Source: Tunturibacter gelidoferens
Lineage (GTDB): Bacteria; Acidobacteriota; Terriglobia; Terriglobales; Acidobacteriaceae
Length of the DNA stretch: 64,000 nucleotides
Assembly (NCBI RefSeq): GCF_040358255.1
Contig: NZ_CP132938.1
Location: forward strand, 4,216,001-4,280,000
Direction of reading: 5' to 3'
The notes beneath the pieces are model-generated. The model had not been told where the DNA came from. It saw only the letters and a program-made list of their open reading frames with translations, and did not search any database. The translations under genes were made by a program, and so were the position numbers. This document shows, piece by piece, positions 8,921 to 18,831 of this stretch; within the stretch, counting starts at the first letter, position 1; every line of letters begins with the position of its first letter.

Positions 8921-9361
8921 ATGAAACAACAGCGTCACGCCGTAATTCGAGAGTTGCTGGTAAAGACCGCGGTCACCAGCCAGGACGAGCTACGTCGAAA
9001 ACTAGCCGGACGCGGATTTCATGTCACTCAAGCAACATTATCGCGCGATATCCATGAATTGAGATTAAATAAAGGACCGAACGGCTACTCTCTTCCCAAC
9101 GGAAACGACTCCGACGAAGATGCACTCCCCGGCATCCGCGAGGTTCTCGAAAGCTTCGGCCTCGAGGTGCGCCAGGCCATCAACCTCCTCGTCCTCGTCA
9201 CCACCACCGGAAGCGCTCAACCCATCGCCGCCGGCATCGACTATGAGGACTGGCCCGAGGTCGTAGGAACCATCGCAGGCGACGACACCGTCCTCATCAT
9301 CTGCCCGGACGAAAAACAAGCAAACCTGTTAAAGACACGAATCGAAGGCTACCTTGGCTAA
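8921..9361 (+). CDS. argR: Arginine repressor
   Basis: 146 residues, usual family length. The N-terminal winged helix carries TQATLSRDIHELRLNK, the ArgR DNA-binding signature; the C-terminal hexamerisation and arginine-binding domain carries GTIAGDDTVLIIC, in which the two aspartates contact L-arginine. With arginine bound the hexamer binds paired ARG boxes; such a pair lies 67 bp upstream, so the gene probably represses itself and the genes behind it. It is first in a tight operon: argC starts 8 bp before its stop. Confidence 0.97.
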   Translation: MKQQRHAVIRELLVKTAVTSQDELRRKLAGRGFHVTQATLSRDIHELRLNKGPNGYSLPNGNDSDEDALPGIREVLESFGLEVRQAINLLVLVTTTGSAQPIAAGIDYEDWPEVVGTIAGDDTVLIICPDEKQANLLKTRIEGYLG

Positions 9362-10478
9362 CGCAACTTCTCACTCCACCATCACCGACCTCCTCGAACA
9401 ACCCGCCGCCCGCACCACCGCGCCCCGCACTGCCATCGCCGGCATCGGCGGCTATGCAGGCGGCGAGCTCGCGCGCCTGCTCCTGCATCATCCCAGACTC
9501 CGCGGAACCGCACCCACGTTCCTCGGCCGCGCCGGCGAACCGGAGTCCACCACCCCGCACTCCCTCGAAGACATCCATCCCCAGCTTGCTGTCGCGGGCA
9601 AAGATCACGCCCACGAGATCCTCCCCTTCTCATGGGACCGCATCGTCGACTCCGGAACCGAAGTCCTCCTCCTCGCCACACCACACGAGCAGTCCCGTGA
9701 GTGGGTTCCCCAAGCCATCGAACGCGGCATCAAGGTCATCGACCTCAGCGGCGCATGGCGGCTCCAACACCACGCCAACCGCGACATCTACAAGCTGAAG
9801 GACACCAACGCCGATCACGCCGCACAGCTTCAATCAGAAGCCGTCTATGGCTGCCCCGAGCTGCATCGCGACGAGATTCGCAAAGCCCGTCTAGTCGCCA
9901 ACCCCGGTTGCTACGCCACCTCGATCATCCTCGCCCTCGCGCCGCTCGTACAGGCTGGCCTCGTCGACCTCGACCACGGCATCATCTGCGACGCCAAATC
10001 GGGAGTCAGCGGCGCAGGCAAAGCACCCACATCCAAAACCCACTTCATGTACGCAGCCGACAATCTCTCCGCATACAACGTCTTCGGCCACCGCCATACG
10101 GGCGAGCTGCTCGAGCAGCTTCACATCACCTCGGATCAAATCCAGTTCACCCCGCATCTACTCCCCATACCACGCGGGATCCTGTCCACGATCTACCTTC
10201 GCCTCAAAACCAAAACCGAAGCCGCTGCCATCAGCACCGTGCTCCAGAACTTCTATCAACACAGCCCGCTGGTCCGGCTTCGCACCACGCCGCACCTGCC
10301 AGAGATACAACACATCGTTCGCACCAACTTCTGCGACCTCGGCTTTGCGCTCGCTCCCGACGGAAAGCGTCTCATCATGGTCTCCTGCCTCGACAATCTT
10401 CTCAAGGGAGCCTCCGGCCAGGCCGTTCAAAACCTCAACCTGATCTGCGGATGGAACGAAGAGGAGGGCTTGCTGTGA
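9354..10478 (+). CDS. argC: N-acetyl-gamma-glutamyl-phosphate reductase
   Basis: 374 residues. It reduces N-acetylglutamyl phosphate with NADPH to the semialdehyde, third step of arginine synthesis. The Rossmann loop GIGGYAGGEL (about residue 30) binds NADP; the catalytic cysteine is in VANPGCYATS. GVSGAGKAPTSKTHF and GHRHTGEL are the conserved C-terminal motifs of the long (about 340-residue) ArgC type. It starts with TTG at 9354, with GAAGG five bases before, and overlaps the argR stop by 8 bp. An N-terminal tail of about 25 residues precedes the domain. Confidence 0.96.
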   Translation: MANATSHSTITDLLEQPAARTTAPRTAIAGIGGYAGGELARLLLHHPRLRGTAPTFLGRAGEPESTTPHSLEDIHPQLAVAGKDHAHEILPFSWDRIVDSGTEVLLLATPHEQSREWVPQAIERGIKVIDLSGAWRLQHHANRDIYKLKDTNADHAAQLQSEAVYGCPELHRDEIRKARLVANPGCYATSIILALAPLVQAGLVDLDHGIICDAKSGVSGAGKAPTSKTHFMYAADNLSAYNVFGHRHTGELLEQLHITSDQIQFTPHLLPIPRGILSTIYLRLKTKTEAAAISTVLQNFYQHSPLVRLRTTPHLPEIQHIVRTNFCDLGFALAPDGKRLIMVSCLDNLLKGASGQAVQNLNLICGWNEEEGLL

Positions 10479-11257
10479 GATTTGTGGTCAAACTAGGCGG
10501 TGCCGCTCTCGAGGACAAGAAGATCCTCCACGCCTGCGGCAAAGCCATCGCCGACCTCGTCGCAGACGGAAACCAGGTCGCCGTCGTCCACGGTGGGGGC
10601 GTTCAGTTAACCCGCACCCTTGCCCTCATGGGCAAAAAGAGCGAGTTCATCTCCGGCCTCCGCATCACCGATGCCGAAACCCGTGACGCCGCACTCATGG
10701 TCCTCGCCGGCCGCGTCAACAAATCGCTCGTCGCCGCCATCGGCTCGCACGGCCAATCCGCCGTCGGCCTCTCCGGTGGCGACGGACACGTCTTCCGCGC
10801 ACGCAAGAAAAAGACCAACCCCGACCTCGGCTTCGTAGGCGAGATCGCCGCCATGGACCCCAAGTGGCTCGAGGCCATCTGGGCCATGGGCGCAGTCCCC
10901 GTCATCTCCTCCATCGCCCTTGGTTTCGACGGTGAGTACTACAACATCAACGCCGACGAGATGGCCGCAGCTTGCGCCATCGGCACCAAAGCCGACACCC
11001 TCGTCTTCCTCACCGACGTCCCCGGCGTCAAAGGCGCAGACGGCAACGTCATGCGCTGGCTCACCCTCGCACAGATTCCCGCCATGGAGCAGGCGCAGGT
11101 CGTCTCAGGCGGTATGCTCCCCAAACTGAACGCCTGCCGCGACGCACTCACTCACGGCGTCAAGCGCGTACGCATTCTTCCCGCAGAAGCAGCATCTCTA
11201 CTACCTGACCTCGTCTCCACACGGGTCAACGACGGAACGGAGGTCATGGTCGCATGA
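10475..11257 (+). CDS. argB: Acetylglutamate kinase
   Basis: 260 residues, amino-acid kinase fold. It phosphorylates N-acetylglutamate. VVKLGGAAL at the N-terminus and VVHGGGVQL form the phosphate-binding loops; NINADEMAAACA and LTDVPGVKGADG are the acetylglutamate and ATP site motifs. The start is the GTG at 10475, overlapping the argC TGA by 4 bp (GTGA), with GAGGAGG seven bases upstream. The short length and the lack of the N-terminal helix of arginine-inhibited hexameric enzymes suggest the dimeric E. coli type, which would leave feedback control to other steps; this last point is inference. Confidence 0.95.
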   Translation: MRFVVKLGGAALEDKKILHACGKAIADLVADGNQVAVVHGGGVQLTRTLALMGKKSEFISGLRITDAETRDAALMVLAGRVNKSLVAAIGSHGQSAVGLSGGDGHVFRARKKKTNPDLGFVGEIAAMDPKWLEAIWAMGAVPVISSIALGFDGEYYNINADEMAAACAIGTKADTLVFLTDVPGVKGADGNVMRWLTLAQIPAMEQAQVVSGGMLPKLNACRDALTHGVKRVRILPAEAASLLPDLVSTRVNDGTEVMVA

Positions 11258-12510
11258 ACGCAACACCCAACTTGCAATCCATCCAGGCAGCAGAAAAGAA
11301 ACTGCTCCTCAACACCTACGAGCGCAACCCCATCCTCTTCGTCAGCGGCGAGGGCGTTCACCTGCGCGACGAGAACGGCAACGACTACCTCGACCTCCTC
11401 AGCGGCATCGGCGTCTGCGGGCTAGGCTACAACCACCCCGCCATCGAAGAGGCCATCGCGCACCAGTCGAAGCGCCTCATCCACACCTCAAACCTCTTCT
11501 TCCACCAGCACACCGCCGAACTCGCCCTTCACCTCACCGAGATCTCCGGCCTCGACCGCGCCTTCTTCACCAACAGCGGCACCGAAGCCTGGGAGGCCGC
11601 CCTCAAGCTGGCCCGCGCCCACTCCGGTCTCCTCCGCTCGAAGGGCCGCACCATCGGCACAAAGTTCCTAGCCCTCGACCACAGCTTCCACGGCCGCACC
11701 ATGGGCTCCGTCGCGACCACCGCTAAGGACAAGTACCGCGAGCCCTTCATGCCCGTCATGCCCGGCGTCGACTTCGTCCGCTTCAACGACGTAGCCGACC
11801 TCCGCGCAAAGTTCTCCTCCGAAATATGCGCCATCTGCATCGAACCCATCCAGGGCGAAGGCGGAATCCATCCCGTCTCGCAGGAGTTCTTCGCAGCCGC
11901 ACGCGAACTCTGCGACTCCACCGGCGCCCTCCTCATCGCCGACGAGATTCAGTCCGGCATGGGCCGCACCGGAAGATGGTTCGCCTACCAGCACTACAAC
12001 ATCCTCCCTGACGTAACCACCCTCGCCAAGCCCATCGCCAACGGCATCCCCATGGGCGCGATGCTCTGCACCAACGCCGCCGCCGAGGCCATCACCCCCG
12101 GCATGCACGGCACCACCTTCGGCGGCAATCCACTCGCATGCGCCGTAGCCATCGCTGTCATCGACACCATCAAACGCGACAACCTTCTCGCCCACATCAA
12201 CGAAGTAGGCGCATACTTCCACGATCAACTCACGCAACTAGCCAAGCGCCACGACTGCATCACGGACGTTCGCGGTAAAGGCCTCATGCTCGGCATCGAA
12301 ATCAACTCCGCCGACCTTGCCCAGCGCGTCGCCGCACAGATGCTAGAGCGCCGCATCATCATCAACCGCACCAGCGAGACAGTCCTCCGGCTCCTCCCGC
12401 CCTTCCTTCTGGAGCGTCAACACGTCGACACCGCCATCAAAGCCTTCGACGAGATCTTCACTGCAGCACTGGCCGGAGCAGTTCCGGCAGGAGACAAAGC
12501 CAATGGGTAG
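11254..12510 (+). CDS. argD: Acetylornithine aminotransferase
   Basis: 418 residues, class III PLP-dependent aminotransferase. It converts N-acetylglutamate semialdehyde and glutamate to N-acetylornithine. FTNSGTEAWEAALKLAR binds the cofactor phosphate, LIADEIQSGMGRTG holds the aspartate under the PLP ring, and TTLAKPIANGIPMGA contains the Schiff-base lysine; TTFGGNPLACAVA follows. The ATG at 11254 overlaps the argB stop by 4 bp (ATGA). Family members often also serve in lysine synthesis as succinyl-DAP aminotransferase; nothing here decides that. Confidence 0.95.
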   Translation: MNATPNLQSIQAAEKKLLLNTYERNPILFVSGEGVHLRDENGNDYLDLLSGIGVCGLGYNHPAIEEAIAHQSKRLIHTSNLFFHQHTAELALHLTEISGLDRAFFTNSGTEAWEAALKLARAHSGLLRSKGRTIGTKFLALDHSFHGRTMGSVATTAKDKYREPFMPVMPGVDFVRFNDVADLRAKFSSEICAICIEPIQGEGGIHPVSQEFFAAARELCDSTGALLIADEIQSGMGRTGRWFAYQHYNILPDVTTLAKPIANGIPMGAMLCTNAAAEAITPGMHGTTFGGNPLACAVAIAVIDTIKRDNLLAHINEVGAYFHDQLTQLAKRHDCITDVRGKGLMLGIEINSADLAQRVAAQMLERRIIINRTSETVLRLLPPFLLERQHVDTAIKAFDEIFTAALAGAVPAGDKANG

Positions 12511-13594
12511 CAAAACCGTCATCATGAACTCGAAGTCCGAAGCCGAAGACTTCGTCCCCACGCGCCACGCCGCCCTCGGCATCCAGTCCGACACCGCCTT
12601 CAGCGAAGCCTCCAAGCGCCTCCACGGCCGCGACCTCTGCTCCATCGCCGACCTCACCGTCGAGGAGATGGCAGCCCTCATGGAGCTCGCTCACGCCGTC
12701 AAGAACAATCCCGAAGACTTCCGTCACGCCCTCGACGCGCGCCAGATGGTCATGTTCTTCGAGAAGGCCTCCCTCCGCACCCGCCTCACCTTCGAGACCG
12801 CCATCAACACCCTCGGCGGCAACGCCATCTTCGTCGACCAGACCCAGTCCCCCCTCGGCGAGCGCGAATCCCTCTCCGACATGGCCCACAACATCGAGCG
12901 CTGGATGGCAATCATGGTCCTCCGCACCTACGCCCACGACACCATCACCGAGATCGCCGCCTGCTCCAAGATCCCCGTCATCAACGCCCTCTCCGACCTC
13001 GAGCACCCCTGCCAAGCCATCGCCGACTTCTTCACCCTCGAAGAGCGCTTCGGCTCCGCAGAGGGCCTCCACTTCACCTACGTCGGCGACGGCAACAATG
13101 TCTGCCACTCCCTCATGCTCACCGCCGCACAGCTCGGCGCCCACTGCACCGTAGCCACGCCAAAGGGTTTCGCCCCTAAACTCGAAATCATCCACAAAGC
13201 CATCGAGATCGCCGAGACCACCGGCGGCAGCATCACCCTCATGCACGACCCCGTCAAAGCCGTCACCGGAGCCGACGCCGTCTACACCGACGTCTGCACC
13301 AGCATGGGCTTCGAGCACGAGGCCACCAAGCGCGCTCCCATCTTCAAGCCCTACCAGGTCAACGAAGCCCTCATGGCCAACGCGCAAGCCGACGCCGTCT
13401 TCATGCACTGCCTCCCCGCGCATCGCAACGCCGAAGTCACCGACGCCGTCCTCGACGGCCCCCAATCCGTCGTCTTCGACCAGGCCGAAAACCGCATGCA
13501 CGCCCAAAAAGCCATCCTGCTCATGCTCCTCGGCGGAGCCAAGCGCACCTCCAACAGCCGCAGCCGCGGAATCCAACCCCGGAAGAGAAGCTAA
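12503..13594 (+). CDS. argF: Ornithine carbamoyltransferase
   Basis: 363 residues; makes citrulline from ornithine and carbamoyl phosphate. The carbamoyl-phosphate site is SLRTR (residues 90-94) instead of the usual STRTR, followed by DLEHPCQAIAD; the ornithine loop is DVCTSMG, with the SMG triplet that separates ornithine from N-acetylornithine transferases, and HCLPAHR carries the catalytic cysteine. The ATG at 12503 overlaps argD by 8 bp and has AGGAGA nine bases before; an in-frame ATG at 12524 is an alternative. The N-terminus is about 35 residues longer than in E. coli. Last gene of the argR operon. Confidence 0.93.
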   Translation: MGSKTVIMNSKSEAEDFVPTRHAALGIQSDTAFSEASKRLHGRDLCSIADLTVEEMAALMELAHAVKNNPEDFRHALDARQMVMFFEKASLRTRLTFETAINTLGGNAIFVDQTQSPLGERESLSDMAHNIERWMAIMVLRTYAHDTITEIAACSKIPVINALSDLEHPCQAIADFFTLEERFGSAEGLHFTYVGDGNNVCHSLMLTAAQLGAHCTVATPKGFAPKLEIIHKAIEIAETTGGSITLMHDPVKAVTGADAVYTDVCTSMGFEHEATKRAPIFKPYQVNEALMANAQADAVFMHCLPAHRNAEVTDAVLDGPQSVVFDQAENRMHAQKAILLMLLGGAKRTSNSRSRGIQPRKRS

Positions 13595-13959
13595 CTGGAA
13601 TTATCAGCCTTAGCTAAAACTAGATTTCTGCAAGCGATGAGCACGGCATATTCCAAGATGAGGATCGGATACCACGCAGGTTTGAATAAACCGGCGCGAT
13701 ATGCAATCCACCAAAAGCACATGGAGTGCAGGACAAACAGCAATCCGGCAAGCGACCAAAACAGCGGCTTTTTCCACCAACGCCGACTGCTTTCAACGAA
13801 GAATCCGAAAAGTGGGAGCGTAAAGAATGCAAACCCAGTTCCGTTCATAAAGGTTCTTCGGTCGACTCCAAGCTCGATCACAACTACAAGCAAAGCGATG
13901 ATAGCTCCGCTAATCAGCACATAAAGAAACAGGTCTTTCGCGCGGCTTTTTCGATTCAC
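13591..13959 (-). CDS. Small membrane protein of unknown function
   Basis: About 122 residues with four predicted hydrophobic segments (LFLYVLISGAIIALLVVV, GTGFAFFTLPLFGFF, PLFWSLAGLLFVLHSMCFWW, YPILILEYAVLIAC). I do not recognise a family. It lies on the opposite strand between argF and argG, its stop overlapping that of argF by 4 bp, and it diverges from argG. Base composition is less GC-rich than the arg genes, which hints at a different history. The frame opens with ATG at 13974, but GAGGGG seven bases before the GTG at 13959 makes the latter the better start. A role in arginine metabolism is not supported by anything beyond position. Confidence 0.72.
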   Translation of the reverse strand: MNRKSRAKDLFLYVLISGAIIALLVVVIELGVDRRTFMNGTGFAFFTLPLFGFFVESSRRWWKKPLFWSLAGLLFVLHSMCFWWIAYRAGLFKPAWYPILILEYAVLIACRNLVLAKADNSS

Positions 13960-13994
13960 CCGACGGCCCCTCATTCGTGAGCAATATTTTCTAA

Positions 13995-15380
<1,386 letters not shown>

Positions 15381-15394
15381 CACCCATTTTGTTT

Positions 15395-15416
15395 GTCATT
15401 CCCGAAGGGAATCTGC
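15395..15416. repeat. GTCATTCC-type hairpin repeat after argG
   Basis: GTCATTCCCGAAGGGAATCTGC. ATTCCC (15398-15403) pairs with GGGAAT (15407-15412) around a GAA loop. It shares GTCATTCC and the AATCTGC ending with the element at 3234-3262. It lies between argG and the GIY-YIG gene and may also help end the argG transcript. Confidence 0.6.
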
Positions 15417-15456
15417 GTTTCACCAATCAAGCCGCAGCGCCAACCGGAGAGCCACA

Positions 15457-15756
15457 GTGCCAGGACACGAATACCAGTTTTGGGTCTACATCCTCTCCAA
15501 CCGTTCACATATCCTCTACATCGGCGTCACCAACAACCTTCGCAAGAGAATCTACCAACACCGCAAACAAGCACCAAGCAGCTTCACCGCACGCTACAAA
15601 GTCCACCGGCTCGTTTACTTCGAGCGCCACCAGTACGTCAATAACGCCATTGCTCGTGAGAAGGAACTCAAGCATTGGACACGGGCACAGAAGATCGCTT
15701 TGATTGAATCGAATAACGCAACCTGGGAAGAGCTCATGCCAGAAGGACACGCATAG
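15457..15756 (+). CDS. GIY-YIG domain protein (small, YhbQ/UPF0213-like)
   Basis: 99 residues consisting of one GIY-YIG nuclease domain: WVYILSN is the GIY strand, HILYIGVTNNLRKRIYQH the YIG strand and the conserved arginine helix, and REKELKHWTRAQKIALIE the glutamate helix. The stand-alone small proteins of this family have no settled function; nuclease or repair activity is possible. The start is GTG at 15457 with GGAGAG six bases upstream. It sits 40 bp after a palindromic repeat and is followed directly by a lipoprotein gene, all inside the arg region, so the trio looks like an insertion between argG and argH. Confidence 0.88.
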   Translation: MPGHEYQFWVYILSNRSHILYIGVTNNLRKRIYQHRKQAPSSFTARYKVHRLVYFERHQYVNNAIAREKELKHWTRAQKIALIESNNATWEELMPEGHA

Positions 15757-16161
15757 ATGTCGATCAACCTGAGAGACAATCTGTGCAAGCTCTCCCTCTG
15801 TTCATTCCTCGTATTTGCACTTACTGGCTGCCGTAGCAAACGCGACATTAGTTGGTCTACCCAAGCTTATTCGTCTGACAAACACTGGCTCGCCACTGCT
15901 CACGGCGAAGCGGGCGGTAGCTTCGGCGGAGGATATGAAGCCACCATTGTTTACCTCAGTCAGGCCGAGCAACAGCCAGTCGAAATTCTCGAATTTGATC
16001 GCTTATTATCTAAATCAAGTCTTCACCTTAATTGGGCAGGCCCGAGATACTTGGCAGTTGTGATTGATCCAGGAACAGATCCAATCAACTCAACCGAAGT
16101 ACATTTTCAAGCCATTAAGTGTGGGGATGTCACGATCACTTTAGAGCCTATGCCTCATTAG
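15757..16161 (+). CDS. Putative lipoprotein, unknown function
   Basis: 134 residues. The N-terminus has a charged start, a hydrophobic stretch (LCSFLVFALTGC) and a lipobox LTGC with cysteine near residue 25, so it should be lipidated and anchored in a membrane. The remainder has no family that I recognise. The ATG follows the GIY-YIG stop after one base, suggesting cotranscription. Codon use is less GC-rich than that of argG and argH on either side, which supports separate acquisition. Confidence 0.7.
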   Translation: MSINLRDNLCKLSLCSFLVFALTGCRSKRDISWSTQAYSSDKHWLATAHGEAGGSFGGGYEATIVYLSQAEQQPVEILEFDRLLSKSSLHLNWAGPRYLAVVIDPGTDPINSTEVHFQAIKCGDVTITLEPMPH

Positions 16162-16196
16162 AATCCATCACCGACCCAATAGGGATAGAACACACG

Positions 16197-17615
16197 ATGA
16201 CTGATCAATCCGCAAAAATGTGGTCCGGCCGCTTCCGCGAACCACTCGACGCCACCTTCGAATCGTGGCAGCGCTCCTTCCCCTTCGACTGGCGCCTGGT
16301 CCCCTACGAAGTCGAAGCCAGCATAGCCCACGCCCGCGCCATCGAAGCCGCAGGCATCCTCACCAGCGAAGAGCTCCTGCAAATGGAAGAAGGCCTCCGC
16401 GCCGTAGCCAAGCAGCAAGCCGAACAAGGCGAAGCCATCGTCACCGCCAACCCCCAGGCCGAAGACGTCCACCACTACGTCGAACTCGAACTCACCAAAC
16501 AAATCGGCGACCTCGCCCTCAAGCTCCACACCGGCCGCAGCCGCAACGAGCAGATCGCCACCGACATGCGCCTCTTCGTCCGCGAAGCCATCGACAACAC
16601 CCTCGCTGGCCTCACCGCATGGCGAAAAGCCCTCATCGACCTAGCCGAATCCGCAGGCGAAGCCACCATGCCCTCGTACACCCACCTCCAGCGCGCCGAA
16701 CCCGTCCTCGTAGCCCACTGGCTCCTAGCCTATGTAACGATGATCGAGCGCGACGCCAGCCGACTCACGGACGCCCGCAAGCGCATGAACCTCTGCCCCC
16801 TCGGCTCCGGCGCAGTAGCAGGCGCAACCCTCACCCTCGACCGCACCATCGCCGCCCGCGCCCTCAACTTCGACGCCCCCACCCCCAACAGCATGGACGC
16901 AACCAGCGACCGCGACTTCGCCCTCGAATTCACCCAAGCCATCGCCACTCTAGGCATCCACATCTCCCGCTTCGCCGAAGAACTAACCCTCTACTCAACA
17001 GCCGAGTTCGGCTTCCTAGACCTCCCCGAACGCTTCTCCACCGGCTCAAGCGCCATGCCGCAAAAGAAGAACCCTGACCTCACCGAACTCATCCGCGGCA
17101 AATCCGGACGCCTCCTAGGCGCAGCCACAACACTAGCCACACTCATCAAAGGCCTACCCCTCGCCTACAACAAAGACCTTCAAGAAGGCCAGGAGCCAGT
17201 CTTCGACGCAGCCGACACCATCGCCGGCATCCTAAGCGTTCTCCCAGCCTTCACCGCCTCCCTCAAGTTCCGCTACGACATCATGAAGACCGCCGCCCAC
17301 TCCGGCTACCTCAACGCCATGGCCGCCGCCACCTACCTCACCGACAAAGGCATCCCCTTCCGCAAGGCCCACGAGCACATCGGCAACGCCGTCCGCCTAG
17401 CGATGGGAGACGGGGGCCTCGAAACCCACCGCGAACTCCAGCAATTAACCCTCGAAGAACTCCGCACCATCTGCCCCCAGTTCGGCGAAGACTTCTTCTC
17501 AGCCATCACCCTCGAAGCCACCCTCGACTGCCACGACGTAATCGGAGGCACCGCCCGTCCCCGCGTCGCCACAGCCCTCGCTGAAGCCAAGGTCCGTCTC
17601 ACGGAGCACGCGTGA
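16197..17615 (+). CDS. argH: Argininosuccinate lyase
   Basis: 472 residues, normal length. It splits argininosuccinate to arginine and fumarate, the last step of the pathway. MWSGRF near the N-terminus, HTGRSRNEQIATD, the TYTHLQ-equivalent SYTHLQRAEPV, and the fumarase/aspartase signature GSSAMPQKKNPD (with the catalytic serine) are all present. The frame is open back to 16119, but the ATG at 16197 gives the family N-terminus and has AGGGA upstream; the longer form would run into the lipoprotein gene. Confidence 0.96.
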   Translation: MTDQSAKMWSGRFREPLDATFESWQRSFPFDWRLVPYEVEASIAHARAIEAAGILTSEELLQMEEGLRAVAKQQAEQGEAIVTANPQAEDVHHYVELELTKQIGDLALKLHTGRSRNEQIATDMRLFVREAIDNTLAGLTAWRKALIDLAESAGEATMPSYTHLQRAEPVLVAHWLLAYVTMIERDASRLTDARKRMNLCPLGSGAVAGATLTLDRTIAARALNFDAPTPNSMDATSDRDFALEFTQAIATLGIHISRFAEELTLYSTAEFGFLDLPERFSTGSSAMPQKKNPDLTELIRGKSGRLLGAATTLATLIKGLPLAYNKDLQEGQEPVFDAADTIAGILSVLPAFTASLKFRYDIMKTAAHSGYLNAMAAATYLTDKGIPFRKAHEHIGNAVRLAMGDGGLETHRELQQLTLEELRTICPQFGEDFFSAITLEATLDCHDVIGGTARPRVATALAEAKVRLTEHA

Positions 17616-17642
17616 CGACAAAGCCGGTTCAATCTCTCGCAT

Positions 17643-17868
17643 CCCCAAAGATTCGTCATCTCGACCGAAGCGATAGACAGTTCCATCGTCTATCGCGCAG
17701 TGGAGAGACCCCCGTATTTCGTCTGTTGCCGCTGCGAATGCCCACTCATGCAGTCTCATCCAATCCCGCTTCCCCAAAGATTCGTCATCTCGACCGAAGC
17801 AATAGACAGTTCCATCGTCTATTGCGTAGTGGAGAGACCCCCGTATTTCGTCTGTTGCCGTTGCGAAC
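17643..17868. repeat. Two tandem copies (129-bp period) of a hairpin element
   Basis: Copy 1 runs from about 17643 to 17739 and copy 2 from 17772 to 17868, both starting CCCCAAAGATTCGTCATC and ending near GTCTGTTGCCG. Each contains a 9-bp stem with a 9-base loop: GCGATAGAC/GTCTATCGC (17670-17678, 17688-17696) and GCAATAGAC/GTCTATTGC (17799-17807, 17817-17825). The third stem base differs between copies but pairing is kept. The element shares CGTCATC and CCCCGTATTT with the repeat at 31271. The rest of 17616-18000 shows only AAGGAG at 17985-17990 for the next gene. Confidence 0.75.
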
Positions 17869-18000
17869 GCTACTTACCCAGTCTCACCGCATGAGTGAGC
17901 ATTCGCGCCACACGCGAACCGCACTCTTCAACCCCCGCACCAAACCGAATCATCAAATCATCCAATACTCTGCGAAAATAAAGTAAGGAGCTAAACGCAG

Positions 18001-18624
18001 TTGCCCACTACCCCCTTGATGACCGTGAGTGAATCCACCTCCTCATCCCGCCTCCGCGTAGGCGGCGCAACCGTGCGCAAGGCCAAGCTCCCTGACGCCG
18101 TCAACATCTTCGATCTCGTCAACTCCCTCTCCGGCGACGGCACCCTCCTCCGCCGCAACTACGCCGAGATCTGCGAGAACATCCGCGACTTCGCCGTAGC
18201 CGAATCCCCCGTCGATGGAGACTCAGGCGGCGTCTTCCTCGGCTGCGGAGCACTCCACCTCTACGGCCCCCACCTCGCCGAAGTCCGCTCCATCGTCGTC
18301 AAGCCCGAAGCCAAGGGCCAGGGCGCAGGGGGCCGTCTCCTCCGCGCCCTCCTTGAAGAAGCCGAAGAGCAAAAGGTCACCGCCGTCTGCCTCTTCACCC
18401 GCATCCCCGACTTCTTCTTCCACTTCGGCTTCCGCGTAGTCGACCGCACCACCCTGCCCGACAAGATCTACAAGGACTGCCAGACCTGCCCGCGCCTCTA
18501 CGCCTGCGACGAGGTAGCCATGGTCCGCGGCCCCCTACCCAAAATCGCGGTCCTCGGCCCATCACGCATAGCCCAGCCAGAACTAGTCAAGCTCCAAACC
18601 GGCGTAATCCCCCAAGCAGACTAA
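18001..18624 (+). CDS. argA: Short N-acetylglutamate synthase (GNAT type)
   Basis: 207 residues: a GNAT acetyltransferase without the amino-acid kinase half of classical ArgA. VRKAKLPDAVNIFDLVN, FLGCGALHLYGPHLAEVRSI and VKPEAKGQGAGGRLL (acetyl-CoA loop) match the stand-alone synthases known from Mycobacterium and other bacteria. It would acetylate glutamate, the first step of arginine synthesis. KDCQTCPRLYACDE is a cysteine cluster also common in this subgroup. The start is TTG at 18001 with AAGGAG ten bases before; an in-frame ATG lies at 18019. Position just after argH supports the role. Confidence 0.85.
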   Translation: MPTTPLMTVSESTSSSRLRVGGATVRKAKLPDAVNIFDLVNSLSGDGTLLRRNYAEICENIRDFAVAESPVDGDSGGVFLGCGALHLYGPHLAEVRSIVVKPEAKGQGAGGRLLRALLEEAEEQKVTAVCLFTRIPDFFFHFGFRVVDRTTLPDKIYKDCQTCPRLYACDEVAMVRGPLPKIAVLGPSRIAQPELVKLQTGVIPQAD

Positions 18625-18635
18625 AGCGCTTCTCC

Positions 18636-18796
18636 GCCCTGCGCGGGCAGCGGTCACTTCGTGACGCGTATTGGGCTTCGCGTAATGCTGCCGCTGGTCG
18701 CAAGCAGAAAGTCGCTCCGACCAACGGGAGGAGCCAAATGCCAGTCCCACCAAGACGAGGTATACCCGTCACGAAGTGACCGCCCCACGCGCAGTG
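18636..18796. repeat. MITE-like inverted-repeat element
   Basis: CGGTCACTTCGTGACG at 18651-18666 recurs as its exact reverse complement at 18767-18782. Each arm is itself a small hairpin (GTCAC-TTC-GTGAC). The similarity extends outward imperfectly (GCCC..TGCGCG..) to about 18636 and 18796, giving terminal repeats of roughly 30 bp around a core of about 100 bp with no gene. Confidence 0.6.
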
Positions 18797-18831
18797 GGCC
18801 CGTCCGGCAGGACATCTCTTTCAACCACTCA

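Noticed and set aside
17643-17868. Considered as a CRISPR remnant
   Set aside because: Only two units of nearly 100 bp, with a short gap and no cas genes anywhere in the window.
17612-17986. 124-codon plus-strand frame after argH
   Set aside because: It reads straight through both hairpin repeat copies, so its internal amino-acid repeat only reflects the DNA repeat. The overlap with the argH stop is accidental.
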